From contig JAAUPU010000117.1 in assembly GCA_012032975.1 (NCBI GenBank), forward strand, positions 1 to 7,643: a DNA stretch of 7,643 bases, read 5' to 3'. A program made the translations under genes and the position numbers. Shown one piece after another: positions 6,055-7,643 of this stretch (its first letter is position 1; each line of letters begins with the position of its first letter). This stretch comes from Caldilineaceae bacterium (lineage in GTDB: Bacteria; Chloroflexota; Anaerolineae; Caldilineales; Caldilineaceae). The notes beneath the pieces were generated by a model. That model did no database searches and was not told the origin of the DNA. It saw nothing but the letters and a program-made list of their open reading frames with translations.

Positions 6055-7335
6055 TCACGCTGCATCCTCCAGCGCAGCGGGCACGAAACGCCCCTCTTGC
6101 ATGAGCACGACCTCACGGCCCTGGGCGTCAATGCCCAGCACGCTCATGCTGGCCGTGCCGATCATGAAGTCGAGATGGTCATGGGCCTGGTTGACGCCCA
6201 TCTCGATCAGCTCCGTCTTGTCCAGCCCGCTGCTCTCGGCAACGCAGTCCAGATAGGCCTCGCCGAAGGCAATGTGACAGGCGGCGTTCTCATCGAAGAG
6301 AATTTCGTAGAAGACCACGCCGGCCTGGTTGATAGGCGAGCGCACATCGACCAGCGAGACCTCGCCCAGCCGCCGCACACCCTCGATCTGGAAAAACTCG
6401 TCCAGCACCTCCTGCCCGACCTCGGCCGTATAGTCGACCAGCTCGCCGTCAGCAAAGCGGAACCACGCGTTCTCCACCTTGCGCTCGAAGGGGAAGGTGG
6501 GCTTGGAGGTGCGCACCCAGCCATCGGCGCGCCGGGCATCCGGCGTAGTGAAAATCTCTTCCGTGGGGATGTTGGGCATATAGGGCGTGCCATCCAACAG
6601 CGTCGCGCCGCCGCCCAGCCAGAGCGAACGCGGGGTGATGCCGATGGTCAGGTCGCTGCTCGGCTTGCCGTCGGGGTCGGGCGTCGGGTCGAAATAGCGG
6701 ATCGCCTGAAGCTGCTGTCGGTTCAAGAAGTTGGAAATGCGCGTCAGATTCTGGGCGTGGGTCTGCCATGCCGCGACGGGATCGGGCAGACCCACGCGAC
6801 AGGTGGTCAGCACGGTGCGCCAAAGTCGTTCCAGCGCGTCTTCGGGCGGCAAGTCGCCATAGACCTGATGCGCCCAGGCGCGGGTCGGCGTCGCGGCCAC
6901 GCACCACTTGACCCGCGACCCCATCATCGCGTCGTAGTAAAACTTGAGCTTCGCCATGCGCGCCTGGTTTGCGGTGCGCATGACGGCCGGATCCACTTCA
7001 TCGAAGACGTCGGGAAATTCTGGCCCGACCAGGCTGATGCGCGCCCAACCGTCTTCGAGCATCTCCTGATGACGGGCCACATCGAACTCTGGATGGAAAT
7101 CGAGGTATTCCGGCTGGCTGAAGAGATACCGGACGCGGGTCGTGGGCGTGTCCAGCCAATCCACCTGGACGTACCTCGCACCGGTTCGATACGCAGCCGC
7201 GCAGAGTAGCCGAGCAAAGGGGGCGTGCGCCAGCTCCGCGGTCAGCCGCAGCGATTCGCCTGGCTGTAGGTTGACGCCCACCTGGACCAGGAGGTCGGCG
7301 TAGGTCTCCATCTGGGATTGAAGGTCGCTGCTCAT
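6055..7335 (-). CDS. M29 family aminopeptidase (AmpS/PepS/aminopeptidase T type)
   Basis: Intact 426-residue cytoplasmic metallo-aminopeptidase that would remove N-terminal residues from peptides. The metal-site residues expected for the family are present: Glu259 or Glu260 in NIPTEEIFTTP, Glu325 in LGEVSLVD, His354 in AACHIAFGEAY, Tyr361 of that same motif, and His387 and Asp389 in HDHLDFMIG. Their spacing closely follows the Thermus aminopeptidase T ligand set as I recall it (Glu250, Glu316, His345, Tyr352, His376, Asp378). Length is normal for M29, slightly over the usual 400-413. Start ATG 7335 (MSSDLQSQMETYADLLVQVG) is preferred over in-frame starts at 7383 or 7404 because the -10 box at 7382-7387 would put transcription start near 7375, downstream of those codons. 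A weak GGAGCAGG lies ahead of the ATG. First gene of a likely three-gene transcript. Confidence 0.95.
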   Translation of the reverse strand: MSSDLQSQMETYADLLVQVGVNLQPGESLRLTAELAHAPFARLLCAAAYRTGARYVQVDWLDTPTTRVRYLFSQPEYLDFHPEFDVARHQEMLEDGWARISLVGPEFPDVFDEVDPAVMRTANQARMAKLKFYYDAMMGSRVKWCVAATPTRAWAHQVYGDLPPEDALERLWRTVLTTCRVGLPDPVAAWQTHAQNLTRISNFLNRQQLQAIRYFDPTPDPDGKPSSDLTIGITPRSLWLGGGATLLDGTPYMPNIPTEEIFTTPDARRADGWVRTSKPTFPFERKVENAWFRFADGELVDYTAEVGQEVLDEFFQIEGVRRLGEVSLVDVRSPINQAGVVFYEILFDENAACHIAFGEAYLDCVAESSGLDKTELIEMGVNQAHDHLDFMIGTASMSVLGIDAQGREVVLMQEGRFVPAALEDAA

Positions 7336-7381
7336 ATGGGCTTGCCTGCTCCGCTCTGCTCTGGGTTGAATCGTCGGCACC

Positions 7382-7411
7382 ATTATACAGGCAGCGTCGG
7401 GCAAGTCGGAA
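7382..7411 (-). promoter_or_regulatory. Putative sigma-70-type promoter for the aminopeptidase gene
   Basis: On the minus strand a perfect TATAAT occupies 7387-7382. A weak -35 candidate, TTCCGA (7411-7406), lies 18 bp upstream; only three of six consensus bases match. The predicted start near 7375 leaves a leader of about 40 nt before ATG 7335. The box stands out in GC-rich surroundings, but the weak -35 keeps confidence moderate. Confidence 0.55.
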
Positions 7412-7643
7412 GCGAGGCGTCTTCCCGCAAGGGGTCATACGAACTCGCCGCAAGTCGGGCTGTTTGACCCCATCCGGCCAGGCAAGAGTTCGAGTACGAC
7501 ACCTTTGGATGATATGATTGACCCTGCTGGAAAAGGTATTCGGCCACGAATTTCACGAATTTGCACGAATTATGTGGTGAGCAACGACATGGTGAGATGT
7601 AGGTGTGGTTTGTATCCGCACAGTTCTGCAAAAAGGTATTCAG
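7412..7643. other. Intergenic region with inverted, direct and CACGAATT repeats, no gene seen
   Basis: No convincing coding sequence; the one long minus-strand reading here (7383-7631) is Cys/Ser/Pro-rich and crosses repeats. Contents: inverted repeats GGGGTCA/TGACCCC (7431-7437, 7465-7471) and CGAACTC/GAGTTCG (7440-7446, 7486-7492), which interleave; three CACGAATT units (7545-7552, 7554-7561, 7564-7571); and a direct repeat AAAAGGTATTC at 7531-7541 and 7631-7641. A 9-bp direct repeat GCAAGTCGG occurs at 7401-7409 and 7450-7458, the first copy inside the promoter region. Confidence 0.7.
7543..7571. repeat. Triple CACGAATT array
   Basis: Three exact CACGAATT units with periods of 9 and 10 bp. 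The first 16 bases (GCCACGAATTTCACGA) recur inverted at 2101-2116, and a diverged relative (CCACGAA..TGCACGAA) occurs at 565-581. All copies are intergenic, indicating a dispersed short repeat family in this genome. Confidence 0.8.

Noticed and set aside
5453..6058. N-terminal extension of the NmrA-type frame starting at GTG 6058
   Set aside because: The extension overlaps the acetyltransferase out of frame and is a low-complexity Arg/Pro/Gly-rich sequence. The Rossmann motif begins right at ATG 5452.
5506..7209. 567-codon open frame on the plus strand
   Set aside because: It is antisense to the intact M29 aminopeptidase and the acetyltransferase, both of which have clear motifs. The plus-strand translation has no recognisable domain and is typical of GC-rich shadow frames.
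7336..7404. Longer aminopeptidase starting at ATG 7383 or TTG 7404
   Set aside because: The extension is not family-like, and the TATAAT at 7382-7387 would place these codons at or before the transcription start.

Overview
The window is a GC-rich (about 60% by eye) bacterial chromosome segment. Every gene I can support lies on the minus strand, so it is described below in transcription order, from high to low coordinates. The gene set (M29 aminopeptidase, GNAT acetyltransferase, NmrA-type NAD(P)-binding protein, ABC-2 exporter, homocysteine S-methyltransferase, SfsA) together with short CACGAATT-type and AGATTAG-type repeats between genes is what I would expect from a Chloroflexota-like genome (Anaerolineae/Caldilineae). 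That assignment is inference; there is no rRNA or other marker gene to test it.

Layout. Bases 7336-7643 hold no gene. They contain a good -10 box for the first gene, interleaved inverted repeats, a triple CACGAATT array and an 11-bp direct repeat spaced exactly 100 bp. Next comes an operon-like trio: M29 aminopeptidase (6055-7335), GNAT acetyltransferase (5449-6003) and NmrA-type protein (4607-5452), with an ATGA overlap between the last two. A 181-bp gap follows, with a 15-bp tandem repeat and an inverted repeat. Then comes a tightly packed ABC exporter operon: ATPase (3572-4425), permease 1 (2856-3575) and permease 2 (2132-2854), resembling the fluoroquinolone-exporter type. A 65-bp gap with a repeat remnant leads to an MmuM-type homocysteine S-methyltransferase (1097-2066), closed by a clear intrinsic terminator (1061-1088). 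A small four-helix membrane protein of unknown function (671-992) follows, then a foldable intergenic element (563-649), and finally the N-terminal part of SfsA (1-496), which runs off the left edge.

Four of the eight genes are broken by single-base indels, five in total, nearly all explainable at 2-3-base homopolymer runs. In SfsA two indels cancel, so the frame looks open while a stretch of about 16 conserved residues is scrambled. The most economical reading is uncorrected read or assembly error, not pseudogenes, because the coding sequence is well preserved on both sides of each break.

I do not see a new multi-gene system here. The genes are ordinary metabolic and transport functions. 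The least explained signals are non-coding: the three-way-junction-like element after the small membrane protein gene, the dispersed CACGAA repeat family, and the AGATTAG tandem plus inverted repeat ahead of the ABC operon.
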